Shown: positions 23,809 through 32,030 of the stretch, piece after piece
Numbering within the stretch: the stretch's first letter is position 1
Layout: each line of letters opens with the position of its first letter
From: Corynebacterium sp.
GTDB lineage: Bacteria > Actinomycetota > Actinomycetes > Mycobacteriales > Mycobacteriaceae
Direction: 5' to 3'
Length of the DNA stretch: 32,030 nt
Assembly (NCBI GenBank): GCA_030528295.1
Contig: JAUMZC010000019.1
Span: forward strand, 1 to 32,030
Program-made: the position numbers and the translations under genes
The notes under the pieces: generated by a model
Told to the model about the DNA's origin: nothing
Databases searched by the model: none
The model's input: the letters and a program-made list of their open reading frames with translations, nothing else

Positions 23809-25870
23809 GCCACCACCAGTTGGCCCGGCCCATAAGCTTCATGCTTGAGGGCAGCAAAATGAGTCGAATAATTGTGGCATCGACGCACACGACCAGCGCC
23901 ATCCCAACACCTAACATTTTGAGATAGCTGATCGAGGACGAAAGATACACCATGAATGATGCCGCAAGCACAGCGGCAGCGGCGCTCACTAGCGGGGCGG
24001 TGTGTGCAATACCTGTGCGAATCGCGGCGTCGATACTCTTACCTTGGTGATGCTGTTCCAGAATGCGCAGCACAATGAGCACTTCATAGTCCATGGACAA
24101 TCCAAATGCGATGCAAAACATCAGGATTGGAATCGATAAATCAAGCGAACCAGTTGCGGTGATGCCAATGAGGTCGCCGAAGTGGCCTTGTTGGAACACC
24201 CACACGAGTACGCCACCGAGAACTGACAGTGAAAGTAAGTTCAGAAATGCAGCTTTGAGCGGTAACACTATGGTTCGCGTTGCTGCAATAAGAACACCAG
24301 TGCTGATTATGAGCATGGTGGCAATGACGTAGGGCAACCGCTGGGTAAGAAGGTCGCGATAGTCTGATAATTCCGCAGGGTAACCACCGATGAACACGTG
24401 ATCAGGCGGTGTGACGTTGCGCAGATTTTCCACGAATCCATACGGGTTTTCGGCGAGGATTTCGCCGGTGGGAATGACCGCCAATGGGGTCGAAAGATCG
24501 ATCCCTTGTTTGGTAGGTTGGATGACTTCGGCGACACCATGCACTTGTTGCAGCTTTGTGGCGTATGTGGCGGTTTCGTCGGCCGTCCATGGAGGGGTAT
24601 TTGGCGCGGGAACGATCGTGATGATGTCTCCAATTTCCGAACTGAAATTCGTACGTAGTTGATCTTGTATCATGCGGCTGGATGCTGTTGGTGGTAACGT
24701 ACGATCGTCGGGTGGACCGACATTGAGTGATGTGCTTGGCGCGCCGAGCAGAACCACGATGATCAACCCACCGATGAGCGAGATCCAAGGATGCCTGAGG
24801 ACCATCGAAATAACGTTGGAATATCGGAACGTATTTGCTGTTCGGGCAGGGGCATCAATATATCGGCCCCATGTGGCCAGTGCTGCTGGAAGCACGATAA
24901 GCGCTACGAACGCCGCGCAACCAACGACGGCGAGACCCGCGTATGTAAACGATTGCAGGAAATCAAACGGGAACAGCAGTAGAACGATCATCGCTGCGCA
25001 GACTGCTGCTGCGCTCACCAGGACGGTGCTTCCCGCATGTAGTGCGCCTGAGATTGCGGCTTGTTCGATGCTTTGTCCGTTCTGTCTTGCTTCGCGGAAG
25101 CGTGCGATTACAAACAGCCCATAGTCCACTCCGAGGGCGATGCCCATGATCAGAACGAGATTTGCTGCAAAGACCGATACATCGGTGAGGCTTGCTGCTC
25201 CGCGCAGGATGGCCATCGCCCCTACAACTGAAATGATTCCAAGCGAAAGGGTGACTAACGCCGCAACCACCCGCCTCAGAATCAGAAGCAGGAGCAGAAA
25301 CACCCCGGGAATAATAATGAGTTCTGCCAGCGCAAAATCGGATCGGGCCTGTTCAGCGGCTTGCCGGAAGATTTCATCACGGCCGCCAACTGAAACTTCA
25401 ATCGGCCCGTGGTTACCTGCAAGTTGCGGGGCAAGTTTCCCAAGTTCGTTGCGTGCGGTGGTGGCGTCGCCGAGCAATCGCGCCATGATCAGCCCCTGTG
25501 TTTCGTCATGCGAACGGAGGTGAGGGGACCGCTGGGCAGACCAATAAGAGAACACATTGTCGGTGGCAGAATGATCGATTAATTGTTCTTCTATCTTGGT
25601 TGCTGCAGCGGCGACTTCAGAGTCGTCCACGCCAGCCGGGGCGTCGATAAGCAACGTGAGGTTCGGGGTGCCACTGTTGTTGTCTTCGAGGATTTCGGCG
25701 GCGCGTATCGACGTCGAGTTGGGGGCGGCGAACCGGGCCAGTTGCAGGTGAGCAAGTGTTTGGGAAGCGATTACGGCTGCAAACACAGTGGCGATAACGG
25801 TTACACCAAGTATCCATTTTCGGTGTTGGACGGCCCATGTGACGGCAGATTGCATGACGTCGAATCGCAT
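23717..25870 (-). CDS. MMPL/RND-family membrane exporter
   Basis: 717 residues in two repeats, each with one membrane helix, an extracytoplasmic domain and a bundle of about five helices. Repeat 1 includes 'NLVLIMGIALGVDYGLFVI' and repeat 2 'ILMFCIAFGLSMDYEVLIVL', the proton-relay Asp-Tyr helices of MmpL proteins. Shorter than lipid-exporting MmpL3, it resembles actinobacterial MMPL efflux proteins for lipids or drugs. ATG 25870 has AGGAG 5 bases upstream; the GTG two codons earlier lies too close to that site. Divergent from a MarR regulator with an operator between them. The C-terminal tail after 'GRANWWWPTRRR' is encoded opposite the flavin reductase gene. Confidence 0.92.
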   Translation of the reverse strand: MRFDVMQSAVTWAVQHRKWILGVTVIATVFAAVIASQTLAHLQLARFAAPNSTSIRAAEILEDNNSGTPNLTLLIDAPAGVDDSEVAAAATKIEEQLIDHSATDNVFSYWSAQRSPHLRSHDETQGLIMARLLGDATTARNELGKLAPQLAGNHGPIEVSVGGRDEIFRQAAEQARSDFALAELIIIPGVFLLLLLILRRVVAALVTLSLGIISVVGAMAILRGAASLTDVSVFAANLVLIMGIALGVDYGLFVIARFREARQNGQSIEQAAISGALHAGSTVLVSAAAVCAAMIVLLLFPFDFLQSFTYAGLAVVGCAAFVALIVLPAALATWGRYIDAPARTANTFRYSNVISMVLRHPWISLIGGLIIVVLLGAPSTSLNVGPPDDRTLPPTASSRMIQDQLRTNFSSEIGDIITIVPAPNTPPWTADETATYATKLQQVHGVAEVIQPTKQGIDLSTPLAVIPTGEILAENPYGFVENLRNVTPPDHVFIGGYPAELSDYRDLLTQRLPYVIATMLIISTGVLIAATRTIVLPLKAAFLNLLSLSVLGGVLVWVFQQGHFGDLIGITATGSLDLSIPILMFCIAFGLSMDYEVLIVLRILEQHHQGKSIDAAIRTGIAHTAPLVSAAAAVLAASFMVYLSSSISYLKMLGVGMALVVCVDATIIRLILLPSSMKLMGRANWWWPTRRRQASGMSASDHSGTAAEQSLPESRSL

Positions 25871-25905
25871 AAGCACTCCTTAATCCATAACCATATATCG
25901 CATAT

Positions 25906-25923
25906 ATTATAAAAGCGTTTTAT
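25906..25923 (-). promoter_or_regulatory. MMPL promoter and MarR operator candidate
   Basis: The minus strand has a perfect -10 box TATAAT (25911-25906). It is overlapped by the perfect inverted repeat ATAAAA-GCG-TTTTAT (25909-25923), and a direct repeat CATATAT flanks it toward the MMPL gene. A protein bound here would block the MMPL promoter, fitting repression by the divergently encoded MarR protein. Confidence 0.6.
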
Positions 25924-26030
25924 GGAATTTGGGTATGGGTGGATGTCACACAAGGGCTATAGGAAAGTGTTTTTGCAGGTTAGGATGGTCCTGGGGTGCT
26001 GTAAAAAACAGTGCAAGAAGGAGTGATGAG

Positions 26031-26477
26031 TTGTCGGCAGAACCTGTATCCCCGTTTTCTTCGGGCGTTGGATACCGATTGGTCAAATTGGGTGAACGTG
26101 CGATGGCGCGTGCTGAAGCGGCATTGGTTGATATCGGAATTAAGCCGAGGCATTTGAACGTGCTTGCGGTTATTGCAAATAATCCTGGCCTTTCGCAGCG
26201 GGAAATTAGTGCGTTGGTCGGCCTGGATCCGAACATTATGGTGGGCGTAATCGACGATTTGGAACGCGATGGTTTTGCGGTTCGGCAACGTAGTACTTCG
26301 GATCGGCGCCGGTATGTTGTGGCGATGACGGGGAAGGGGAGCGACGTTCTTGAACGGGGAATGCGTGCTTTAGCAGCTGGTGAGGAGGAATTTTTAACGC
26401 CGTTATCGCCAGAGCAACGCAAGGTACTGCTGGATTTGTGCGGGTTATTGCTGGAGGGGGATGGTTCGGGGGCTTAA
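26031..26477 (+). CDS. MarR-family transcriptional regulator
   Basis: 148 residues with a winged helix: 'HLNVLAVIANNPGLSQREIS', recognition helix 'LDPNIMVGVIDDLERDGF' and wing 'QRSTSDRRRYVVAMT'. The start is TTG 26031, set by AAGGAG 7 bases upstream; the frame can be extended but only through the intergenic promoter region, and the ATG just before the TTG is out of frame. No cysteine lies in the dimer helix, unlike the OhrR-like gene at 8088. Divergent from the MMPL exporter, its probable target. Confidence 0.88.
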   Translation: MSAEPVSPFSSGVGYRLVKLGERAMARAEAALVDIGIKPRHLNVLAVIANNPGLSQREISALVGLDPNIMVGVIDDLERDGFAVRQRSTSDRRRYVVAMTGKGSDVLERGMRALAAGEEEFLTPLSPEQRKVLLDLCGLLLEGDGSGA

Positions 26478-26543
26478 TATTTGTCTTCTCCGGGGGTGGG
26501 TCTTGTGTTGTTTCTGGGTTCTTGTTATGGTCAAGATAAATAA

Positions 26544-26558
26544 ACCGACCGTCGGTCG
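26544..26558. promoter_or_regulatory. TetR operator before the FtsX exporter operon
   Basis: Two overlapping perfect palindromes shifted by two bases: ACCGAC-C-GTCGGT (26544-26556) and CGACCG-T-CGGTCG (26546-26558). They follow an A+T-rich GATAAATA stretch that may hold the -10 box and end about 25 bases before the TetR start codon. GACCG/CGGTC half sites are common for TetR-family repressors. Confidence 0.7.
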
Positions 26559-26582
26559 ATAGCAAATTATGAAGGAGTTCGA

Positions 26583-27191
26583 ATGCCTGGATTGCGTAGT
26601 GCGGAAAGGAAAACCTTCATTCTCGACGTCGCTCATCAGCTATTCGCACAAAAAGGCTATGAGGCTACCACCATCGAGGACATTCTGGCGTTAACTGGTA
26701 TTGCGAAAGGTACGCTCTACTACCACTTTCGGAACAAAGAGGCGATATTGAATGCAATTATCGCCCGCACAACCGAAGACATCGTCGCTCGTGCGACAAG
26801 GGTTGTTCACAGTGACGCACTTCCGGTTGAGAAGTTCCTTGGAGTAATCCACGCGGCAATGGTTGATGAAGTAGACCAAGCTCTCGTCGAAGACTTCCAT
26901 AAGTCCGATAATTTGATCTTCCACGTGCGTTCCTTGGTGTATACCGTTCACCAATTGGCGCCGATACTTGCGGAAGTTATCGAAGAGGGAGTTGCGGCGA
27001 GAGTCTTTGATTCCGAACAACCACTCGAAGACTCAGAAATACTATTGACCTCCGGTTTTATATTGACAGACGAAGGTTTCTTTCCGGGAGACTTTGAGCA
27101 GGTACAGCGCCGAAGTCTTGGTGTAATTCATGCGGCTGAACGGCTCTTGGGATGTGCTCCGGGAACGCTTTCGGCGGCGGTGAGGACATAA
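26583..27191 (+). CDS. TetR-family transcriptional regulator
   Basis: 202 residues. DNA-binding domain: 'DVAHQLFAQKGYEATTIEDI' followed by 'LALTGIAKGTLYYHFRNKEA', a textbook TetR helix-turn-helix. The remaining 140 residues are a ligand domain with no assigned class. AAGGAG lies 6 bases before ATG 26583. The stop is 2 bases from the exporter permease start, whose ribosome site lies inside this gene, so regulator and exporter are co-transcribed and probably repressed through the palindromes just upstream. Confidence 0.93.
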   Translation: MPGLRSAERKTFILDVAHQLFAQKGYEATTIEDILALTGIAKGTLYYHFRNKEAILNAIIARTTEDIVARATRVVHSDALPVEKFLGVIHAAMVDEVDQALVEDFHKSDNLIFHVRSLVYTVHQLAPILAEVIEEGVAARVFDSEQPLEDSEILLTSGFILTDEGFFPGDFEQVQRRSLGVIHAAERLLGCAPGTLSAAVRT

Positions 27192-27193
27192 AC

Positions 27194-29476
27194 ATGTTAA
27201 AACGAATTCTTGTCGGGGATTTCAAACGCAGTATCGGAATATCGATAACGTTGACGGTATTGATCGCACTCGCGGCCGCGCTGATTGTCATGTCGGCGTC
27301 ATTGACTGCGCAGACGATGAGTGCCGTCGATGCATTGTGGAGGAAATCTTCACCACCTGATGTGGTGCAAATGCACACCGGCGAAATTGATGCTCAAGCT
27401 GTGGATTCTTGGGTTTCTGATCGTGCGGAAGTTGAGGATTATCACTTGCTTCGGACGTTGCCGCTGCCGGGTTCACAATTATGGCTTGCAGGCAAAAACC
27501 AAGCTGATAGCGTCCTCGAACCAGCATTCGTTCTATCACCAGAGCGTTTTGACGTGTTGCTTGATGAACACGGTGAGCGAGTGAACCCTGCGCAGGGAGA
27601 AATCGCGATGCCAGTGCATTATCTTGCGATTGGCGAGCTCAAACTTGGAGATACCGTCAAGATCAAGATTGACGACTTCGAACGGGAGTTTACAGTCACG
27701 TCATTTGTTCGGGATGTGCAGATGAATCCATCGATGGTCACCTCAAAGCGCATGGTGGTCAATCCTGCTGATTTTGAAGCAATCAATGCCCACCTGGAAC
27801 CCGAGTACATTATCGAATTCAAGCTTGCTCCCGGTGCTAATACCCAAGAATTCCTTGACGCGTACTCCGCCGCAGATATGCCCAAACGCGGCATCAGTGT
27901 TGATGCCTCGATTTTCCGCCTCATGAATGGTTTCACCACACTGTTGGTTGTTGTACTTGCGCTGATTATTGCCGCGTTTCTGGTGTGTATTTCGGCGCTA
28001 GCACTTCGTTTCGCATTCCTCACCGCCATGGAAAACGATATGGCTGAAATTGGCACATTGAAAGCTATTGGCGCTTCGAACCGAGACTTAAAGCGTCTTT
28101 ACCTGGTGAAATACGCAGCCTTAGCGATTGTGGGCACAGTTGTGGGCGCGGTCGTCGCAATCCCCATGACCAATGCTGCGATGAAACTAGTGCTCGTATA
28201 CCTTGGCGAAGTACATCACAGTGCCTGGACAATATTGCCGCCGATTATTGCTGCGCTGATTGTGCCCGCGACGATTGTGCTGTTTTGTTGGGTGCTACTG
28301 CGCCGCTTAACCACTGTGTCGGCCACGGAGGTACTGCGCCAAGGCGGTGCAAGTAATCAACATCGTGTTCGATGGATGAAGCTGTCGCGAAGTACGTTCC
28401 TTCCAGTCCATCAATGGATTGGATGTTCGGAAGCGTTGCGCCCCGCGAATCTGTTACTGGTTGGTGTGATGGTCGTGAGTGCGTTCCTGATGATCCTGCC
28501 CTCCGCGGTGGTATCCACGATTGAAGATCCAAGGTTTGCCACGTATCTTGGCATCGGCAACACCGATATTCGTGTCGATGTCCGGGAAGGGGGAGTTGAT
28601 GTCAAAACAATCGAACGGGCACTCGCAGGGAATTCGGATATTTCGAAGAGTGTGACGCTTGTATCAAATCGCTACGATATCGAAGGCAGCGACGGATGGG
28701 ACCAGATTGTTGTTGAACGGGGCGATCACTCAGTATTCCCATTGACGTACCAAGAAGGCACGGCACCGTCCCAGGATGATGAAATTGCGCTTTCGACCAA
28801 TCAGGCGAAACAGCTCAATGCTGCGGTGGGCGACACCGTGAAACTCCGGGCGTCAGACGAGGTGCTGCAGCTTCGTGTCACTGGCACCTACCAGGACATT
28901 ACAAATGGTGGATTAACTGCCAAAGCTACGTTCGACGACGCGACTCCAGTGGTGTGGCAAGTCATGTACCTCGACGTAGACGACGAGGCAAAAATAGATG
29001 CGATTGTAAAAGAACTCGCAGCGGAATTCCCCACTGCGAAAGTCAGTTCAATCCGAGACTTCAGCCGCCAAACCCTTGGTGCCACTTCGGCGCAGCTGCA
29101 GGTAGTTGCGGTGCTTGCTGCCTGCGTTGCCGCGGGGTTGGTCTTCCTCGTGACCACACTGTTTTTGATCCTGGTGATCAATCAGGAACGCCAAGAGATT
29201 CGAACCCTGCGCGCAATTGGTGCAACCCACCGCGGACTTGTCCTGCAATACTTGACTCGCTTCGGAGTGATCGGGGTAGTGGGGACTGTGCTGGGAACCA
29301 TTGCGGTGCCATTTATTGGCGGCGGGGCACTCCGAGGAGTCTTGGGATTACTCGGTGCGCCAGGTGTGCAATTGCTGCCGAATCCACTGGTTTCCTGGGT
29401 ACTAATGCCATTGATATTGGTGTGCGTGGTGCTAGTTGCAGCCGCAGCCGCCACCCGAATGATCCGGAAGGTGTAA
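27194..29476 (+). CDS. FtsX-type ABC transporter permease
   Basis: 760 residues: an N-terminal membrane helix (about 14-38), a large extracytoplasmic domain, a first FtsX domain (about 245-385, ending its first helix with 'EIGTLKAIGASNRDL'), a fifth helix near 420, a second extracytoplasmic domain and a second FtsX domain (from about 634, with 'QEIRTLRAIGATHRGL'). This two-FtsX layout is that of large MacB/BceB-like permeases. GAGG lies 8 bases before ATG 27194. It is followed after 4 bases by its ATPase. Substrate may be a drug, lipid or peptide; it cannot be read from the sequence. Confidence 0.93.
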   Translation: MLKRILVGDFKRSIGISITLTVLIALAAALIVMSASLTAQTMSAVDALWRKSSPPDVVQMHTGEIDAQAVDSWVSDRAEVEDYHLLRTLPLPGSQLWLAGKNQADSVLEPAFVLSPERFDVLLDEHGERVNPAQGEIAMPVHYLAIGELKLGDTVKIKIDDFEREFTVTSFVRDVQMNPSMVTSKRMVVNPADFEAINAHLEPEYIIEFKLAPGANTQEFLDAYSAADMPKRGISVDASIFRLMNGFTTLLVVVLALIIAAFLVCISALALRFAFLTAMENDMAEIGTLKAIGASNRDLKRLYLVKYAALAIVGTVVGAVVAIPMTNAAMKLVLVYLGEVHHSAWTILPPIIAALIVPATIVLFCWVLLRRLTTVSATEVLRQGGASNQHRVRWMKLSRSTFLPVHQWIGCSEALRPANLLLVGVMVVSAFLMILPSAVVSTIEDPRFATYLGIGNTDIRVDVREGGVDVKTIERALAGNSDISKSVTLVSNRYDIEGSDGWDQIVVERGDHSVFPLTYQEGTAPSQDDEIALSTNQAKQLNAAVGDTVKLRASDEVLQLRVTGTYQDITNGGLTAKATFDDATPVVWQVMYLDVDDEAKIDAIVKELAAEFPTAKVSSIRDFSRQTLGATSAQLQVVAVLAACVAAGLVFLVTTLFLILVINQERQEIRTLRAIGATHRGLVLQYLTRFGVIGVVGTVLGTIAVPFIGGGALRGVLGLLGAPGVQLLPNPLVSWVLMPLILVCVVLVAAAAATRMIRKV

Positions 29477-29480
29477 ACAC

Positions 29481-30215
29481 ATGCTTATTGCAACCAATGT
29501 TGTTAAGGAATACCAAACTCGCGTACTCGACGGGATCGATTTCACCGTTGATGAACATGAGTTCGTGGCCCTCATGGGACCTTCGGGTTCCGGCAAATCC
29601 ACATTCTTGCACGCACTGAGCGGGCTGGACAGACCAACGTCAGGCGATGTTCTGTTCGACGGTACGTCGTTCGCAACTCTATCTGAAGCTGAGTTATCTC
29701 ATCTGAGACTCACGAATTTCGGATTTGTGTTCCAGCAACCCCATCTACTGCAGTCGCTGAATATTTTGGACAATATCGTGCTGCCAGGATTTCTTGCCGG
29801 TGAAACATCCCGTCCGGAGATTGTGCAGCGGGCGAAAGATCTCATGGAGCGGGCAGGAATTGCAGACCTCCACGATCGCACAGTTACTGAAGTATCCGGC
29901 GGTCAGCTGCAACGAGCAGGTATTTGCCGCGCCTTGATTAATAATCCCAAGGTACTGTTTGGCGACGAACCCACCGGTGCGCTGAATTCTGCCACCTCAG
30001 CACAGATTCTTGATGTGTTGCAGGAAATCAATCACAGCGGTACCACGATTGTGTTGGTCACCCATGACCCGATGGTTGCAGTGCGTGCGCATCGCCTCGT
30101 TGTTCTTATCGATGGGAACATTGGTGAGGAACTTCACTTAGGTCCATACGATCCTATCGATGCCCAGGCCAGGCATAAGAAAGTAATGGAACTTATGATT
30201 GCGCAGGGTGTGTAG
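29481..30215 (+). CDS. ABC transporter ATPase, MacB/LolD type
   Basis: 244 residues. Walker A 'GPSGSGKST' (33-41), Q-loop '[15 protein letters not shown]', signature '[15 protein letters not shown]', Walker B '[12 protein letters not shown]' and the switch histidine in 'LVTHDP'. The 'DEPTGALN' form is typical of ATPases that pair with FtsX permeases. GGAAGG about 9 bases before the ATG. The gene closes the TetR-permease-ATPase operon, and its last 23 bases overlap the 3' end of lipB on the other strand. The last gene of the accessory block. Confidence 0.95.
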   Translation: MLIATNVVKEYQTRVLDGIDFTVDEHEFVALMGPSGSGKSTFLHALSGLDRPTSGDVLFDGTSFATLSEAELSHLRLTNFGFVFQQPHLLQSLNILDNIVLPGFLAGETSRPEIVQRAKDLMERAGIADLHDRTVTEVSGGQLQRAGICRALINNPKVLFGDEPTGALNSATSAQILDVLQEINHSGTTIVLVTHDPMVAVRAHRLVVLIDGNIGEELHLGPYDPIDAQARHKKVMELMIAQGV

Positions 30216-30915
30216 GTAATGCATGGTCGGCAACGGTGAGTTCGCCAGAAAACGCGGCTCCGAGGGCTTCGGCAAGAGGTTCGATCACTTCGGTGGGGGC
30301 GATATCGCGGCCGAGCTCTGCACTCAGCGTGGTGACCCCGGCGTCGTCAATGCCGCAGGGGACAATGTGTTCGTAAAATTCCAGGGTGTTGTTGCAGTTG
30401 ATCGCTAAGCCATGCATGGTTACGCCGCGGGTGACGCGGATGCCGATTGCGGCAATTTTCCTATCGGGGGTGGGCAACCAGACGCCCGAGCGGCCGTCGA
30501 TACGCCCAGCGTCGCTGAGTCCGAATTTACGTACGACCTGGATGATGGCCTCTTCGACACGACGCACATAATCCACTACGTCTACAGGTTCGGTGAGTTT
30601 AATAATCGGGTAACACACTAATTGCCCAGGTCCGTGCCAGGTTATACGTCCGCCACGGTCTACATCGATGCACGGAAGTCCGTTCGTGGGGCGGTCTTCT
30701 GGCTGGGTACGTTTCCCTGCGGTGTAGGTGCTTGGGTGTTCTAAAAACAGGAGCTGGTCGGCGAGCTCACCACGCGCACGTTGGGCCGCCAAATCAGCCT
30801 GCCGATGCCACATCTTCAGGTAATCGACCTGTCCAAGATCATGGATTTCCAGCGGTGTTCCCATGTCGCGGATTGGCTGGTCAGGGGCTGTAAATGGAGG
30901 GCGGGGTGCAGTCAT
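30193..30915 (-). CDS. lipB: Octanoyl-[ACP]:protein octanoyltransferase LipB
   Basis: 240 residues. Moves octanoyl groups from acyl carrier protein to lipoyl domains, the step before LipA. '[10 protein letters not shown]', '[19 protein letters not shown]', the catalytic Lys153 in '[17 protein letters not shown]' and the catalytic Cys187 in 'HIVPCGI' are all present. AAGG lies 7 bases before ATG 30915. Located 75 bases after the E2 gene, its substrate protein. A copy of the CGTATCGACG motif falls inside the gene (30495-30504), coding for 'RID'. Its 3' end overlaps the convergent exporter ATPase by 23 bases. Confidence 0.97.
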   Translation of the reverse strand: MTAPRPPFTAPDQPIRDMGTPLEIHDLGQVDYLKMWHRQADLAAQRARGELADQLLFLEHPSTYTAGKRTQPEDRPTNGLPCIDVDRGGRITWHGPGQLVCYPIIKLTEPVDVVDYVRRVEEAIIQVVRKFGLSDAGRIDGRSGVWLPTPDRKIAAIGIRVTRGVTMHGLAINCNNTLEFYEHIVPCGIDDAGVTTLSAELGRDIAPTEVIEPLAEALGAAFSGELTVADHALPTHPAQS

Positions 30916-30941
30916 AGTGGCACCTTACCACCCAAACAAGT

Positions 30942-30967
30942 GGAGCCCCGCAACGAGGCGGAGCTCC
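30942..30967 (-). terminator. possible terminator between the E2 gene and lipB
   Basis: On the minus strand GGAGCTCCGC pairs with GCGGGGCTCC (10 pairs, one wobble) with a 6-base loop, followed by ACTTGTTT, a weak T-run. It lies between the E2 stop codon and lipB and may attenuate read-through. Confidence 0.55.
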
Positions 30968-30990
30968 TACAACTTGCAGTTGATTAGGGC

Positions 30991-32030
30991 CTAAAGGTCC
31001 AGATCAGCGGCGAAGTTTGCGGTTTCGAGACGGTCGCGAACCGTGGTGAGGAAGCGGCCAGCATCTGCACCGTCGATGACCTGGTGGTCATAGGTCATTG
31101 GGAGGAAGACCATCTGGCGTACAGCAATAGCATCAACACCATCTTCGGTAATGACCACCGGGCGCTTCACAATAGCACCAGTGCCGATCATTGCGGCCTG
31201 TGGTGGAACCAAAATTGGGGTATCAGCAAGCGCACCTTCGGAACCAATATTGGTGATGGTGAAGGTTCCGCCCATGAGATCGGCTGGCTTGAGCTTGTTA
31301 TTGCGTGCCCGATCAGCAATATCCACAATGGCCTGTGCAAGCTCAGGCAATGTCATATCTTGCGCGTTGTGGATCACTGGGGAGAGCAAACCAGCCGGGG
31401 TGTCAACGGCAATACCGAGGTTGACCTGCGGATGGTAGGTCATTTCCTTCGTTTCCGCATTGTAGGAAGCATTAACGTTCGGATGCGATACCAATGCCTC
31501 AACAATGGCCTTGGCAAAGAACGGCAGGTATGTGAGGTTCACGCCATACTTCGCCTGGAAGGCGGCCTTGGAGGACTTGCGCAGGTCCGCAACCCTGGTC
31601 ATATCCACTTCGTGGAGTTGTGTGAGTTGCGCCGCGGAATGCAATGACTCCAGTGTCTTCTTGGCGGTAATCTCCCGAATGCGGTTGACGCGCTGGGTGG
31701 TACCACGGAGCGCAGCCTTCGCCGGATCCACACCCTTCGTGGAGGCAGCGGACACCGGTGCTGCAGGAGCTGCAGCTTCTTCCTTTTCGACGCCCTGCTG
31801 CGCCGCTGCAAGCACGTCCTGCTTACGGATGCGGCCACCAACGCCAGTGCCGGTCACCGTATTGAGATCGACGCCGTGCTTATCAGCGAGCTTGCGAACC
31901 AGCGGCGTCACATATGGCACATTGTCATTCTTGGAAGCCTTCTCAGCAGGGGCTTCAACCTTCGGAGCAACTTCCTGCTTCGGAGCCTCGACCTTTGGTG
32001 CGACCTCTTCCGTTGGTGCTTCGACCTTTG
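30991..32030 (-). CDS. sucB: 2-oxo acid dehydrogenase E2 acyltransferase (partial, 5' end outside)
   Basis: The last 346 codons are visible; the gene continues beyond the window end. The visible N-terminal part is a Lys/Val/Glu/Ala/Pro linker repeating 'APKVEAP', which follows lipoyl domains. Next is the E1/E3-binding domain '[20 protein letters not shown]' with '[10 protein letters not shown]', then the catalytic domain ending '[16 protein letters not shown]', with the HxxxDG active site. Annotation of only the frame from 31920 would cut the linker off. In C. glutamicum the single E2 (called sucB or aceF) serves both pyruvate and 2-oxoglutarate dehydrogenase activities (established knowledge). 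LipB and LipA modify its lipoyl domains. Confidence 0.95.
   Translation of the reverse strand, partial: KVEAPTEEVAPKVEAPKQEVAPKVEAPAEKASKNDNVPYVTPLVRKLADKHGVDLNTVTGTGVGGRIRKQDVLAAAQQGVEKEEAAAPAAPVSAASTKGVDPAKAALRGTTQRVNRIREITAKKTLESLHSAAQLTQLHEVDMTRVADLRKSSKAAFQAKYGVNLTYLPFFAKAIVEALVSHPNVNASYNAETKEMTYHPQVNLGIAVDTPAGLLSPVIHNAQDMTLPELAQAIVDIADRARNNKLKPADLMGGTFTITNIGSEGALADTPILVPPQAAMIGTGAIVKRPVVITEDGVDAIAVRQMVFLPMTYDHQVIDGADAGRFLTTVRDRLETANFAADLDL

Overview
The window looks like the chromosome of a Corynebacterium, probably related to C. diphtheriae. Signs are the glnA2-glnE and glnA1 nitrogen genes around an HmuO-type haem oxygenase, the RDD, AAE-exchanger, DUF4191 and lipA genes in the usual actinobacterial neighbourhood, and the pair E2 acyltransferase-lipB. 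Species cannot be fixed from sequence alone. I see no tRNA, rRNA, CRISPR array or transposase.

Layout. 80-1379 (-): AraC regulator and VOC-fold protein. 1463-5920 (+): glnA2 and glnE. 6213-6872 (+): hmuO, ended by a strong terminator. 6873-10541: almost gene-free stretch of about 3.7 kb, visibly more A+T-rich, holding one OhrR-type MarR regulator and a cluster of hairpins that may be a structured RNA. 10542-11978 (-): glnA1, divergent from an RDD membrane protein, which converges on an AAE-family exchanger. 14640-16510 (-): DUF4191 gene and lipA. 16587-30215: accessory block between lipA and lipB. 30193-32030 (-): lipB and the partial E2 gene.

The accessory block contains four modules: (a) zinc-ribbon protein, TetR and DoxX-like membrane protein; (b) a divergent locus with an NrtA/SsuA-type ABC importer (binding protein, permease, ATPase, followed by a sortase) on one side and an OsmC-like protein, a DszC/SfnB-like flavin monooxygenase and a flavin reductase on the other, with a near-consensus McbR sulfur-repressor box between them; (c) an MMPL exporter divergent from a MarR regulator; (d) a TetR regulator followed by an FtsX-type ABC exporter. 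Module b reads as an organosulfur uptake and desulfurisation system; its substrate is not known.

The oddest signal is not a gene. The 10-mer CGTATCGACG occurs ten times on the two strands together, in several reading frames and in intergenic DNA, where about 0.06 would be expected by chance. Candidate operators were found at most of the regulator genes, and four of the five convergent gene pairs overlap at their 3' ends.
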